From NCBI GenBank assembly GCA_031276965.1, contig JAISMC010000102.1:1-34114 (forward strand): a stretch of 34,114 bases of DNA. Reading direction: 5' to 3'. The DNA comes from Treponema sp. (lineage in GTDB: Bacteria; Spirochaetota; Spirochaetia; Treponematales; Breznakiellaceae). This document shows positions 1-9,617 of this stretch, piece after piece; positions within the stretch are counted from its first letter, which is position 1; each line of letters begins with the position of its first letter. Below the pieces are notes generated by a model. The model made no database searches and had not been told where the DNA came from. It was given only the letters and a program-made list of their open reading frames with translations. The position numbers and the translations under genes were made by a program.

Positions 1-525
1 AGAACCACAAAGGCGCACGAAGGAAGTAGGATGAGGCGCAATACCAATTCCGCCCCAAGGACTAAACTTGACCCATAAATACAAATGAAGAGGAGAAACC
101 ACGAAGGACACAAAGGAAGAAGGAAGGAGGATGAGGTACAATGACTCTCTCCACCTCAAGGGACCGGGGAATGAACCCCTTGCAACAAATCGAAGCTATC
201 GAACAACAAGTTCGTGTCCTTCGTGGTTTTCCCTCTTCTTCCACTTACACGGACGGAAGAAAAATTAACCACGAACCTCACGAACCACACGAACCCCCAC
301 GAACAAATCGAAGCTATCAAACCACAAATTCGTGTCCTTCGTGGTTTTTCCCTTCTTCTTCCGCCCATACGGACGGAAGTAGGATGAGGCGCTATGACTC
401 TCTCCACCCCAAAGGACCAGAGTATGAACCCCTTGCAACAAATCGAAGCTATCAAACAACAAGTTCGTGTCTGTTCGTGTGGTTCGTGGTTATCCCTCTT
501 CGTAGATTATCCCTCTTCGTACCGT
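1..525. repeat. Degenerate dispersed repeat region (about 250-bp unit, with inverted 'AACCACGAAGGACACA' / 'TGTCCTTCGTGGTT' motifs)
   Basis: 'AGGATGAGG..AATGACTCTCTCCACC..AAAGGACC....TGAACCCCTTGCAACAAATCGAAGCTATC' at ~129 and again at ~381; 'CGAAGCTATC.AAC.ACAA.TTCGTGTCCTTCGTGGTTTT.CC.TCTTCTTCC' at ~189, ~309 and, diverged, ~443; inverted copy at ~98-113. Confidence 0.8.
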
Positions 526-593
526 TCGCGGCGGGGGGCTTCATTGCTTTTTCAGGATATTTTGGCTATACTGCCCAGTGGAGAGGAGATCCC

Positions 594-2624
594 ATGCTTA
601 ACCGGATACGTAATATCGGCATCATGGCCCATATTGACGCGGGAAAGACCACCACCACCGAACGGATTCTCTACTACACCGGAAAGAGCCACCGGATAGG
701 GGAGGTGGACAACGGCGAGGCCATCATGGACTGGATGGAGCAGGAGCAGGAACGGGGCATCACCATCCAGAGCGCCGCCACCACCGCCTACTGGCGGGAT
801 TTTCAAATTACTATTATCGATACCCCGGGACACGTGGATTTTACCGCCGAAGTCGAGCGGTCCCTGCGGGTCCTGGACGGGGCGGCGGCCGTCTTCGATG
901 CGGTCCGCGGGGTGGAGCCCCAGACCGAGACGGTGTGGCGGCAGGCGGAACGGTACGAGGTTCCCTGTATCGGCTATGTCAATAAGATGGACCGGGTGGG
1001 GGCGGACTTTTTTCAGGTGCTGGAGGATGTCCGGGAAAAACTGGGCGTCCTGCCGGCGGCGCTCCAGATTCCCATCGGCAGGGAGGGCGGCTTCGAGGGG
1101 GTCGTCGATCTTTTGGAGATGCGGGAGATCCGCTGGGACGCCGCGGACGAAGGGGAAACCCTGATCTACGCTCCGGTGGACCCCTCAAGGAAGGCCCTGG
1201 CGGAGGAATGGCGGGAAAAGCTTATCGACCTTATTTCCGGCAGTTCCGACGCCGTTACCGAGTTGTACCTTTCCGGAGAGGCAATTCCCCCGGAGCTTCT
1301 TAAAAAGGAACTGCGCCGGGCGGTGTTAAACCGGGATCTGCTTCCCATGCTGGCCGGGGCTTCCCGGCGCAACATGGGGGTCCAGCCCCTGATCGACGCG
1401 GTGGTGGATTATCTTCCCGCCCCCGGCGAGGCGGCCCCCGCCCAGGGGCATCATCCCAAAAAAGAAGAGCCGGTCCTGATTCCCTGCGATCCGGCGGGGC
1501 CTCCCCTGGGGCTGGTCTTCAAAATTCAGCATGACCGGGAGGCGGGAAGCCTCTGCTATGTGCGGATGTATTCGGGAAGCATCAAGGCGGGGACCGCGGT
1601 TTTCAATGTGGGCAAGAAAAAGCGGGAACGGGCCAACCGCATCCTCAGAATGCACTCCAATAAATCGGAGCCCATGGACGCGCTGACCGCGGGAGACATC
1701 GGGGTCATCATCGGGATGAAGCTGGCCCAGACCGGGGACACCATAGGCAGCGAGGGCTGGCCGCTTATGCTGGAGCGGATGCAGTTTCCCGAACCGGTTA
1801 TCTCCGTATCCATAGAACCCAAGACCATGTCGGAACAGGACAAGCTCAAGAACATTCTGGCCCTCCTCTCCAGGGAGGATCCCACCTTTACCACCAAAGA
1901 AAATGAAGAGACCGGGCAGCTTATCATTTCCGGCATGGGAGAGCTGCACCTGGACGTGCTGGTAACCCGGATCCTCAAGGAGTACCATGTCGGCGCCAGG
2001 GTGGGAAACCCCCAGGTGACGTACCGGGAGTCGATCAGCAAAACCGTAGAACGGACCGAGCGTTTCTCTAAGATTATCGCAGGAAAGGAAAACGCCGCCG
2101 TCCTCAGCCTCAGGGCGGAGCCCCTGCCCCGGGGGTCGGGAAACCGGTATGCCTCCGCCGTAAGGGGGGGGGATATTCCCGGGGCGATTCTGGAGGCGGT
2201 AAGCCGGGGCGTGGCGGGGGCCTTTTCCTCGGGCATAGCGCTGGGCTATCCCTGCATTGACATAGGAATAACCCTGACGGATATAACGTATTCGGAACTG
2301 ACGGGTACCGAGTTTGCCTTTGAAGCCTGCGCCAGCCTGGGCGTGGACGAAGCCTGCCGCGCCGCGGAGCCGGTGCTGCTTGAACCCATCATGGCGGTGC
2401 ATCTTATAGCCCCCAAGGAATTTGTGGGGGATGCGATCAGCCTTATAACCCAGCGGGGCGGCCAGGTGGCAAGCATGGATTCAAGGCCCTCGGCGGATCA
2501 CGTAAAGGCCCTGGCCCCGATGGAGAAGATGTTCGGCTTTATGACCGCCCTGCGGAGCGTCAGCCAGGGCAGGGCTACCTTTACCATGGAATTTTCCCAC
2601 TTCGAGAAAAGGGCCGAAAGATAG
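594..2624 (+). CDS. Elongation factor G family GTPase (EF-G paralogue, EF-G2-like)
   Basis: MLNRIRNIGIMAHIDAGKTTTTERILYYTG, ERGITIQSAATTAYW, DTPGHVDFTAEVERSLRVLDGAAAVFDA, NKMDRVGADF; C-terminal LLEPIMAV and FGFMTALRSVSQGRATFTMEFSHFE. The upstream ORF extension from 141 lies in repeat DNA, so ATG at 594 is preferred. Confidence 0.95.
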   Translation: MLNRIRNIGIMAHIDAGKTTTTERILYYTGKSHRIGEVDNGEAIMDWMEQEQERGITIQSAATTAYWRDFQITIIDTPGHVDFTAEVERSLRVLDGAAAVFDAVRGVEPQTETVWRQAERYEVPCIGYVNKMDRVGADFFQVLEDVREKLGVLPAALQIPIGREGGFEGVVDLLEMREIRWDAADEGETLIYAPVDPSRKALAEEWREKLIDLISGSSDAVTELYLSGEAIPPELLKKELRRAVLNRDLLPMLAGASRRNMGVQPLIDAVVDYLPAPGEAAPAQGHHPKKEEPVLIPCDPAGPPLGLVFKIQHDREAGSLCYVRMYSGSIKAGTAVFNVGKKKRERANRILRMHSNKSEPMDALTAGDIGVIIGMKLAQTGDTIGSEGWPLMLERMQFPEPVISVSIEPKTMSEQDKLKNILALLSREDPTFTTKENEETGQLIISGMGELHLDVLVTRILKEYHVGARVGNPQVTYRESISKTVERTERFSKIIAGKENAAVLSLRAEPLPRGSGNRYASAVRGGDIPGAILEAVSRGVAGAFSSGIALGYPCIDIGITLTDITYSELTGTEFAFEACASLGVDEACRAAEPVLLEPIMAVHLIAPKEFVGDAISLITQRGGQVASMDSRPSADHVKALAPMEKMFGFMTALRSVSQGRATFTMEFSHFEKRAER

Positions 2625-5600
2625 CTAGGCCTCTTCTTTGACGCCCAATAACTTAAAGGTAATCTCCAGCGTCTTGTCCGGCTCCATGGGCTTGGCCAGG
2701 TGGGCGTTCATGCCGTTTGCCAGGGCCTTGTCTATGTCTTCCTTAAAGGCGTTGGCGGTTAGGGCCACAATGGGTATGGTCTTTGCGTCCTTCCGGTCCA
2801 GGGCCCGGATGGCCGCCGCCGTTTCGTAACCGTCCATGTCCGGCATCTGTATGTCCATGTAGATAATGTCGTAGGCATACTCCGGGCTGTTTTGGAACAT
2901 ATTCAGCGCCGTAAGTCCGCCGCCGGCTTCGTCAATGGCAAGGCCGGTATACTCCAGCAGATTGATGGCTATGATGCGGTTAATGGCTACGTCGTCCACC
3001 AGGAGGGCCCGCCTGCCCGTAAGCCGGCCTGCGGCGTCCTCCGGAACCGCCGTCTCCTCTTCGCCGCCGGCAATTTCCGGCAGCCGGATCTCAAAACTAA
3101 AGACGCTGCCCTCTCCGGGCCTGCTCTGCACCGCAATCTCCCCGCCGAAAAGCTGGACAATGCTCTGGGATATGGCAAGCCCCAGGCCGGTGCCTCCGTA
3201 ACGTTTGGATATTTTATCCGAGGTCTGTTCAAAGGGCCTGAAGAGCAGGGCCATGGATTCTTTGGGAATACCTATGCCCGAATCCTTTACCGAGAAGAAG
3301 AGCAGGGCCCTGCCGTCCCGGCTTTCCCGCTGTTCAATCACAAAATCGATACTGCCGCATTCGGGGGTAAATTTTACCGCATTTCCCAGCAGGTTGATCA
3401 GCACCTGGCGTATTCTGAGGGAATCGCCGGTAAAGAACGCCGGCGGCGGTATGGCAAAGCGGGTGTTAAAGGCGATATTTTTTTCCTCGCACCGGGGCCG
3501 TATCATCGACACCACCGTACCGGCCAGCTTCATCATGTCCACCGTTTCCTGGTTCAGTTCAATCTTGCCCGCTTCAATCTTTGATATGTCCAGAATATCG
3601 TTGAGGAGCCCCAGCAGATGCTGGGAGGAAGCCTCTATCTGGGACAGGTTGGCTTTAATCTCCTCCGGGGCATTGAGCTCCCCCGTCTGTTTTTTTACGA
3701 TATTGGTCATGCCGATGATGGCGTTCATGGGGGTGCGGATCTCGTGGCTCATCCGGGCCAGGAAATCTCCCTTGTGCTGGTTGGCTTCGTTGGCCTCCCG
3801 GACCGCCCCTTCCAGTTCAAGCTGGGTTTTGCGGAGCTTGTTCTCGATGGAGACCCGGGCCGAAACATCCCGGCCGAATCCCAGAATACCCGCAAGATCC
3901 CCCTCCGTATCGAAGATGGGGGTAATCACCGTATCGAGGGTTTCCTTGTGGCCGTCGGCGAAGCTTAGTTTCTCCTCCACATAGTAGGGCCTCCGTAACT
4001 CGACGGCTTTCCGGTTATTTTCGCCGACGGAGGCAAGATACTCAGGGGGTATAACCTGTTCTACGTTAAGGCCGGTAAGCTCATTCGGGTTTTTGCCGAA
4101 GAGGGCGGCGTACCGGGGATTTACGGCCAGGAGCCGGCCCTGGGCATTCTGATACCAGATGAGATCCGGCGAAGCGGTAAAAATTGTATCCAGCAGGGCT
4201 TTCTGTTCCGCCGTCGCCTTTTGATCTTCGATAATTTCGCTTACATCGGTGGAGGTGATGATATAGCCTATGTTCTTCCCCTCTTTGCTGGTAAGGCAGG
4301 CGGCGCTTCCCTTGAAATAGCAGTTCATTTTCCGCTCGTAGAAGATATCCGTTTCCCGGCCCTCCTTTAGGGCGGCGATGGGATCGTAGACCGAACCGGG
4401 GGGATAGATGCTTAGGTCATTATAGGATCTTCCCAGGACGGCCTGCAGATCTTCCGTACTTTTTCCAAAGGCCAGGAGGCCGGCGTCGTTTACATAGATG
4501 ATCCGGCCGTCCATACCGGTGATCACCAGGGGCCCCCGGTCGCTGGCGACCAGGCTGTCCGCCATATCGTCGAAGGAATCGGCCAGGATGCCCATCTCGT
4601 CTTTGACGGGCGTGTTAAAACGGAAATGGCGCTCGCCGGAACGGAAGCGGGAAATGCCGGCTATCATCCTGGTGATGCTCCGGGTAAAGATTGAAGCCAT
4701 CCAGATGGCGATCAGCACGACGAGGATAATCATAAGTCCCGCGGAGACCGCCAGCTTTGCGGTGGTATTCCAGAGGTTGTCCGCAATGGCCCGCTGGGTA
4801 TCGGCGGCGCTTTCGATAAGGCTCCTGTTGGCGGAGGAGATTTCCTCTTTTAGTACCGCCTCGGTTTCCCGGGCGGGGCGTTCAAAGTCCTCGAATCCTG
4901 CGCCGATGGCCACAAAACCGAAGCCCCGCTTTGACTGGCCGTAGTGGCCCGTATAGTAGGGGATGGTTGCCGCGGTGGTAAGCTTCCAGAGGCCGCTCCA
5001 GAGGATCAAGAAGGAGCCGGAACCGCCTTCTCTGGTAAGATCGAACCAGCCCGTACACTGGGGGGCGTGGTTAAGATACCTGCCGTCCAGCCCCACCAGT
5101 CCGGCCCCGGTCAGGGCCGCCGCGGGTTTTTTGTCCCTGGACTGTTCCGCAAAGACCGGCTGGTCCCTGATAAAACCGGTAAAGCTCCTGCCGCTCTCCT
5201 GCCACGCATTATAGATGCTTTCCTCCAGCCAGGGCACCTCGGGTTCCCCCGTTTCGGGATTATAGCCCACGATAGAATGATGCCTGGGGTGGCAGATGTT
5301 ACGGCATTTATAGTCCCAGATAAAGGCATAGTTTCCCTCGTAGGCGCTGGGCAGCTCGGTATAACGCTCGTTCATGGGGGTGCTGTGATCGGTAAATTCC
5401 ATCAGGTGATCGTGGTCCAGGGCCAGAGTTACATAACCGGTGATACTGCCGTTTTCCGTTACCGGCGCCGCCCAGCGGATGATTCCCCGGAAACGCTTCC
5501 CCAGGGGGTTTTCTTTTCCCGCATAGGCTTCTTCCCGGGGCTTAAATTCCAGCCCCCGGGCGGCGGCGTTTTCCGGGGTGTACATGCCGATAAGGCGGGA

Positions 5601-6428
5601 TTTAACATAGGCGCCTATCACGTCGGAGACATAGATCTCTCCGGGTTTAAGCTTTAGGAGTTCGGGCCAATAAGTTTCCGCCCGGACATAGGTGTTTCTC
5701 CGGTCGGACACATTCTTTAAGGCCCCGTTCATCCGGGGGGAGGTAACCGCCTTTATCAGTTCATTTCCCTCAAGATCCACGTAGGTTATTTCCAGAAAGA
5801 GGGGGCGCTCTTCATACTCGAAAGTATCGGGGGGACGGTAATGGAAATTGGAATCGTTTTCCCGGTTTGAAGAGAACACCTCCTTCCCCCCGGAAGGGGG
5901 ATTGACGGGAACCCATGATCTGCCGTCCTCCGCCAATTTCCATTCCCCCGGTTTTATAAGAGGTCCCGTTCTATTTTTGATGAAACGGCGGTACGTTTCG
6001 TATTCCGGCGGAAGCTCCGATGCGGCAAGTATATCCCGGTCCCGGGCGTAGAGAAATTCCGCTACCCGGCGGGCCATATCGGTGGACATCCGCTCAATGT
6101 TATCGGTGGCGCTGCTGTTCAGGGCCTCAACCGAGTTGTTCACCGCGATGGTTCCGGTTCTGGTCAGCGCTTCGTTGGCGCCAAGGGCCAATTCCATGGT
6201 ACGGCTGTTCAATTCTTCGCCCAGAATTCTCGACTGCCGCCAGGCCATAAAAGTCAGCAGCAGCAGGGGAATGACCTTAATCACCACAAAGATAATGATA
6301 AGCTTGGTCCGCATGCCCAGGCCGAGCTTGGAGAGAATGTGTTCTATAGATAAGCGAAACGGGTTAATATACTTTCCCACATCCATTCCTTGGGCGGCGG
6401 AACGCCGCCCTTCATCTTTATGTATCAC
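2625..6428 (-). CDS. Hybrid sensor histidine kinase (N-terminal TM/extracytoplasmic sensor, HAMP, PAS domains, HisKA, HATPase_c, receiver)
   Basis: FLARMSHEIRTPMNAIIGM H-box, INLLGNAVKF N-box, KRYGGTGLGLAISQSIVQLFGG G-box, DIIYMDIQMPDMDGYE receiver; PAS-like DLIWYQNAQGRLLAVNPRYAALFGKNPNELTG. True start may be the internal Met (MDVGKYINPF) at ~6386. Confidence 0.95.
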   Translation of the reverse strand: MIHKDEGRRSAAQGMDVGKYINPFRLSIEHILSKLGLGMRTKLIIIFVVIKVIPLLLLTFMAWRQSRILGEELNSRTMELALGANEALTRTGTIAVNNSVEALNSSATDNIERMSTDMARRVAEFLYARDRDILAASELPPEYETYRRFIKNRTGPLIKPGEWKLAEDGRSWVPVNPPSGGKEVFSSNRENDSNFHYRPPDTFEYEERPLFLEITYVDLEGNELIKAVTSPRMNGALKNVSDRRNTYVRAETYWPELLKLKPGEIYVSDVIGAYVKSRLIGMYTPENAAARGLEFKPREEAYAGKENPLGKRFRGIIRWAAPVTENGSITGYVTLALDHDHLMEFTDHSTPMNERYTELPSAYEGNYAFIWDYKCRNICHPRHHSIVGYNPETGEPEVPWLEESIYNAWQESGRSFTGFIRDQPVFAEQSRDKKPAAALTGAGLVGLDGRYLNHAPQCTGWFDLTREGGSGSFLILWSGLWKLTTAATIPYYTGHYGQSKRGFGFVAIGAGFEDFERPARETEAVLKEEISSANRSLIESAADTQRAIADNLWNTTAKLAVSAGLMIILVVLIAIWMASIFTRSITRMIAGISRFRSGERHFRFNTPVKDEMGILADSFDDMADSLVASDRGPLVITGMDGRIIYVNDAGLLAFGKSTEDLQAVLGRSYNDLSIYPPGSVYDPIAALKEGRETDIFYERKMNCYFKGSAACLTSKEGKNIGYIITSTDVSEIIEDQKATAEQKALLDTIFTASPDLIWYQNAQGRLLAVNPRYAALFGKNPNELTGLNVEQVIPPEYLASVGENNRKAVELRRPYYVEEKLSFADGHKETLDTVITPIFDTEGDLAGILGFGRDVSARVSIENKLRKTQLELEGAVREANEANQHKGDFLARMSHEIRTPMNAIIGMTNIVKKQTGELNAPEEIKANLSQIEASSQHLLGLLNDILDISKIEAGKIELNQETVDMMKLAGTVVSMIRPRCEEKNIAFNTRFAIPPPAFFTGDSLRIRQVLINLLGNAVKFTPECGSIDFVIEQRESRDGRALLFFSVKDSGIGIPKESMALLFRPFEQTSDKISKRYGGTGLGLAISQSIVQLFGGEIAVQSRPGEGSVFSFEIRLPEIAGGEEETAVPEDAAGRLTGRRALLVDDVAINRIIAINLLEYTGLAIDEAGGGLTALNMFQNSPEYAYDIIYMDIQMPDMDGYETAAAIRALDRKDAKTIPIVALTANAFKEDIDKALANGMNAHLAKPMEPDKTLEITFKLLGVKEEA

Positions 6429-6460
6429 CTGGGACGGGACCGGATTCCGCCGGTTTTGCT

Positions 6461-6844
6461 CTATCCCCGCAGCCCCTTAAAAAAGGCGGCGATGGCATTC
6501 CATATTCTGCGGAAAAATCCGGGATGTTTTAATTTGTACAGTTCCTTTTTTGCCGCCGCCTGTTCGCCGGGACTGAGATCCAGACGGTGCAGGTTTTCTT
6601 CAATTTCAATTTCCAGCTCCGAAACTCCGTCGGGGATTTGAGCAATAACCGCATTGATGGTCCGCCATCCTATGGAACGGGCCGCCTCAAGACGGCGGCC
6701 GCCCGCTACCAGTACATTGCCGTTGGTTAGGATGATGGGACATATCAGGCCGAACCGCTTCATGCTTTCCGCCAGGGCTTCAATATTTCCCTTGTCTTTC
6801 CTGGTCCTCTTTTTTACAATAATGTCTTCTATGGGGACCTGCAT
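6461..6844 (-). CDS. Small ParB/Spo0J N-domain-like protein
   Basis: MQVPIEDIIVKKRTRKDKGNIEALAESMKRFGLICPIILTNGNVLVAGGRRLEAARSIGW...IEENLHRLDLSPGEQAAAKKEL; ParB-type GGRR and ENxxR boxes; only 127 aa. Confidence 0.88.
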   Translation of the reverse strand: MQVPIEDIIVKKRTRKDKGNIEALAESMKRFGLICPIILTNGNVLVAGGRRLEAARSIGWRTINAVIAQIPDGVSELEIEIEENLHRLDLSPGEQAAAKKELYKLKHPGFFRRIWNAIAAFFKGLRG

Positions 6845-6858
6845 TGATCACCCCTCCG

Positions 6859-9429
6859 TCAGTCCAGCAGCGGATTATAACTTGGCAGTTCCAGTCCGAA
6901 ATTCCCGGAGGGTAAGGCATCCCTTCCGGAATTGCCGGCCGCCGGCGGTGAAGGTAGATTTTGCAGCTCCGGAGGCAGTTGAGGCATCGTGAGGCCGTCC
7001 AGCATTTCATTGTCGTTTAATCTGATGGTATCCAGCCGCAGGGTTTCCAGGCTGAGGGCGGTATTGGCCAGGGCGTTTTCCCCATGGAGGTTGCAGACTC
7101 CGGCGGGGGCGGTTCCCGCCAGGAAAGAGAGGGTTACCGTTCCCGGACAGGCGGCGGTGGGCAGCAGTCCCGATTTGGAACAAACCGTTACGTCCACGAT
7201 CCCCGTGGAAGGACGGACAAAATCCCTTCGGGGAAGCCCCTGGTGGATCTCCCGCATAAAATCCCCCCAGACCGGTCCCGCCAGGGTGGCGCCGGTCAGG
7301 GAGAGTCCCAGGGAGTTGCCGGGTTTATCAAAACCGAACCAGATAGCGGTGGTATAGTAGGGGGTAAAACCTACGGCCCATGCATCGGCCCAGTTCTGGG
7401 TAGTACCGGTCTTGCCGGCGGCGGGGATGCGGTACTTGTTTCCTTTTTCGTCCACAAAGGTAAATTTCGCCCCGTACCCGGAGCCGTATTGAAGGGTCCC
7501 CATTTCTACGGTTTTCCGCAGTAAGGAAGTCATAACATACGCATTCTGGGGACTGATAACCTGAATATCCCCCCCCAGCCGCCGCTGCTGGAGCCGCACT
7601 TCCCGTTCCGTATCCAGCACCACCCTGCCGTTCCGGTCTTCCACGGAACGTATGGCGATGGGAGTTACCTCCCGGCCCTGATTGCCGAAGATGGCAAAGG
7701 CCCGGGCCATCTGGAGGGGGGAAACGGAAATGATTCCCAGCCCCATGGGATACACCCGGGGGAAGGTCCGGCGTTTTACGCCGGGATCGGTAATCCCCAG
7801 AAGGGAGGCGGCCCGGTTGATTGCCGCGTCAAAGCCGATACTGTCCAGAATTTTGAGGGAAGGTACATTCATGGACTGGGCCAGGGCGTCGTAGAGCAGC
7901 ACCGATCCCTTCCATTCGCCTTTGAAATTCAAGGGTATATAGGGAGTTCCGTCCTCGTTGTGGAACACCATGGGAAGATCGTAAATGAGGGTAGAGGCGG
8001 TAAATTTCCGGGAATCGATGGCCGCCGAATAGTAGAGGGGTTTGAAGGAACTTCCCGGCATAACTCTGGCCTGGACTGCCCGGATAAGCTGGTTCGACTC
8101 GTCATACTTGGAACCCCCGATAAGGGCCTTGATATGGCCGGTTTCATTTTCAATGGCAATGAGGGCGCCCTCGACCACATTCTGTTCGGCGCTTTTTTTC
8201 TGTTCCGCAAAGGCTGCATTGGTAATGTCCTTTAGTTCCTGGAGGCCGAAAAGCAGGGAAGTCATATCCACCACCGGATTAATGACTTTGGTATACCGGG
8301 ATACGGCCTTTGATTCATTCTGAGAATCCGAAGCGGCATGGATGGTATCCAGATTAAAGTAAAGTGAAAGAAGATCCACAATGGGCACATAGACCCGTTC
8401 CGCCTGAACCAGCCGGGTTCCCGCGGAACTGGCGTATTCTTTATTCGCCTTGACCAGCCCCTCCTGCATGTACTTCACCGCCGCCTGTTGGAAGTTCAGG
8501 TCCAGGGTGGTCTGTACCGTATAACCGTCCCGGTAGTAGTCCCTGGTCCCGTACATCATACCATCCAGTTCGCGGCGGACATATTCGCTGAACCAGGGGG
8601 CGGCGTCTTCCCGGTTATAGTAGGCCGAGGTGGAAGCCCGGGTGTAATCGTAGTTGTTCCAGTATTCGTTAAAAGAAGCGTCCGCCTCCTCCCGGGCAGC
8701 GTATCCCAGTTCAATCATCTTGTTTAAAACCGCCTGCTGCCGGTCCATGGCCACATTGGGATTATCCAGGGGATTGTACCGGGAGGGGTTTGAAAGCTGG
8801 ATCACCAGAATCGCCGCCTCCGCCAGGGTTATGTCCCTGGCGCTGTGGCCAAAGAAGTACTTGCTCGCCGCTTCCACTCCGAAAACGCCGGGACCCATGT
8901 ACATATAATTAAGGTAAATTTCGAGGATCTCATTTTTGGTATAACGCCGCTCCATCTGGAAGGCCCACCAAAGCTCCCGGATCTTGCGGGAAAGGGTCTT
9001 TTCCGCCCGGTTTGTATAGAGGGTCCCCGCCACCTGCTGAGTAATGGTGGAGCCTCCCCCCAGGGGATGACGGATGAGCTGTCCGAAGGCCGCCCGGGCT
9101 ATCCCCCGGATACTAAAACCTTTGTGGTTGTAAAAATCCGGGTCCTCCCGGGCCAGCACCGCATTGATAAGGTGCCTGGGCAGGACGCTTAGGGAGACCA
9201 GTTCCCGCTTTTCATCGGCGGAAAATTCGGTAATCAGGATCCCGTTAACATCGACAATTTTGGTCGGCAGGGCGGGGGCGAATTCGGTAAAATTTTCCAG
9301 ATTTTGTATGTTGGAGGTTGCCGCCAGGGACAGGCCCAGGCCGATACCGATGACCACCGCCGTGATTATCACCAGGGCCGCAAAAACCCGGACAAAAATA
9401 AAACTTGTTAAACCGGAACTTCCCGCCAT
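6859..9429 (-). CDS. Penicillin-binding protein 1A family bifunctional transglycosylase/transpeptidase
   Basis: LINAVLAREDPDFYNHKGFSIRGIARAAFGQLIRHPLGGGSTITQQVAGTLYTN (GT51), MPGSSFKPLYYSAAID, SMNVPSLKIL, AAGKTGTTQNWADAWAVGFTPYYTTAIWFG (KTGT box). Confidence 0.96.
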   Translation of the reverse strand: MAGSSGLTSFIFVRVFAALVIITAVVIGIGLGLSLAATSNIQNLENFTEFAPALPTKIVDVNGILITEFSADEKRELVSLSVLPRHLINAVLAREDPDFYNHKGFSIRGIARAAFGQLIRHPLGGGSTITQQVAGTLYTNRAEKTLSRKIRELWWAFQMERRYTKNEILEIYLNYMYMGPGVFGVEAASKYFFGHSARDITLAEAAILVIQLSNPSRYNPLDNPNVAMDRQQAVLNKMIELGYAAREEADASFNEYWNNYDYTRASTSAYYNREDAAPWFSEYVRRELDGMMYGTRDYYRDGYTVQTTLDLNFQQAAVKYMQEGLVKANKEYASSAGTRLVQAERVYVPIVDLLSLYFNLDTIHAASDSQNESKAVSRYTKVINPVVDMTSLLFGLQELKDITNAAFAEQKKSAEQNVVEGALIAIENETGHIKALIGGSKYDESNQLIRAVQARVMPGSSFKPLYYSAAIDSRKFTASTLIYDLPMVFHNEDGTPYIPLNFKGEWKGSVLLYDALAQSMNVPSLKILDSIGFDAAINRAASLLGITDPGVKRRTFPRVYPMGLGIISVSPLQMARAFAIFGNQGREVTPIAIRSVEDRNGRVVLDTEREVRLQQRRLGGDIQVISPQNAYVMTSLLRKTVEMGTLQYGSGYGAKFTFVDEKGNKYRIPAAGKTGTTQNWADAWAVGFTPYYTTAIWFGFDKPGNSLGLSLTGATLAGPVWGDFMREIHQGLPRRDFVRPSTGIVDVTVCSKSGLLPTAACPGTVTLSFLAGTAPAGVCNLHGENALANTALSLETLRLDTIRLNDNEMLDGLTMPQLPPELQNLPSPPAAGNSGRDALPSGNFGLELPSYNPLLD

Positions 9430-9520
9430 GCCATTAGCCTAAAAGAGGGAACATTCTTTGTCAATGGGAACGCCGGTAATTCCCGGCGGGCCGGCCGCTT
9501 GGCGGCAGGAACCGGGATAT

Positions 9521-9558
9521 AAAAAAGGCCGCTGCGAACCAGAGGTTCGGCACCGGCC
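9521..9558 (-). terminator. Rho-independent terminator
   Basis: Minus strand GGCCGGTGCCGAACCTCTGGTTCGCAGCGGCC followed by TTTTTT. Confidence 0.8.
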
Positions 9559-9617
9559 CTGCCTTTGAGGCATGTCGGAAATATAGTGATTTGGGAGGGG
9601 AACTATAGGTCCGACAT
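9521..9617 (-). ncRNA. Candidate structured small RNA or mRNA leader ending in an intrinsic terminator
   Basis: Minus-strand order: long hairpin ATGTCGGA..TATAGT(14-nt loop UCCCCUCCCAAAUC)ACTATA..TCCGACAT (9572-9617); short hairpin GCCT/AGGC (9561-9571); GC-rich hairpin (9527-9558) followed by U6. Confidence 0.5.

Noticed and set aside
129-520. Possible CRISPR array from spaced direct repeats
   Set aside because: Repeats are long, degenerate and irregularly spaced, with no uniform spacers and no cas genes.
141-593. N-terminal extension of the EF-G ORF (151 codons)
   Set aside because: Encoded by dispersed repeat DNA with Ser/Arg-rich nonsense composition; canonical EF-G N-terminus starts at ATG 594.
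1326-2402. 358-aa minus-strand ORF inside EF-G
   Set aside because: Shadow of the well-supported EF-G CDS; no recognisable motifs.
4944-5657. 237-aa plus-strand ORF inside the histidine kinase
   Set aside because: Antisense shadow ORF of a confident CDS.
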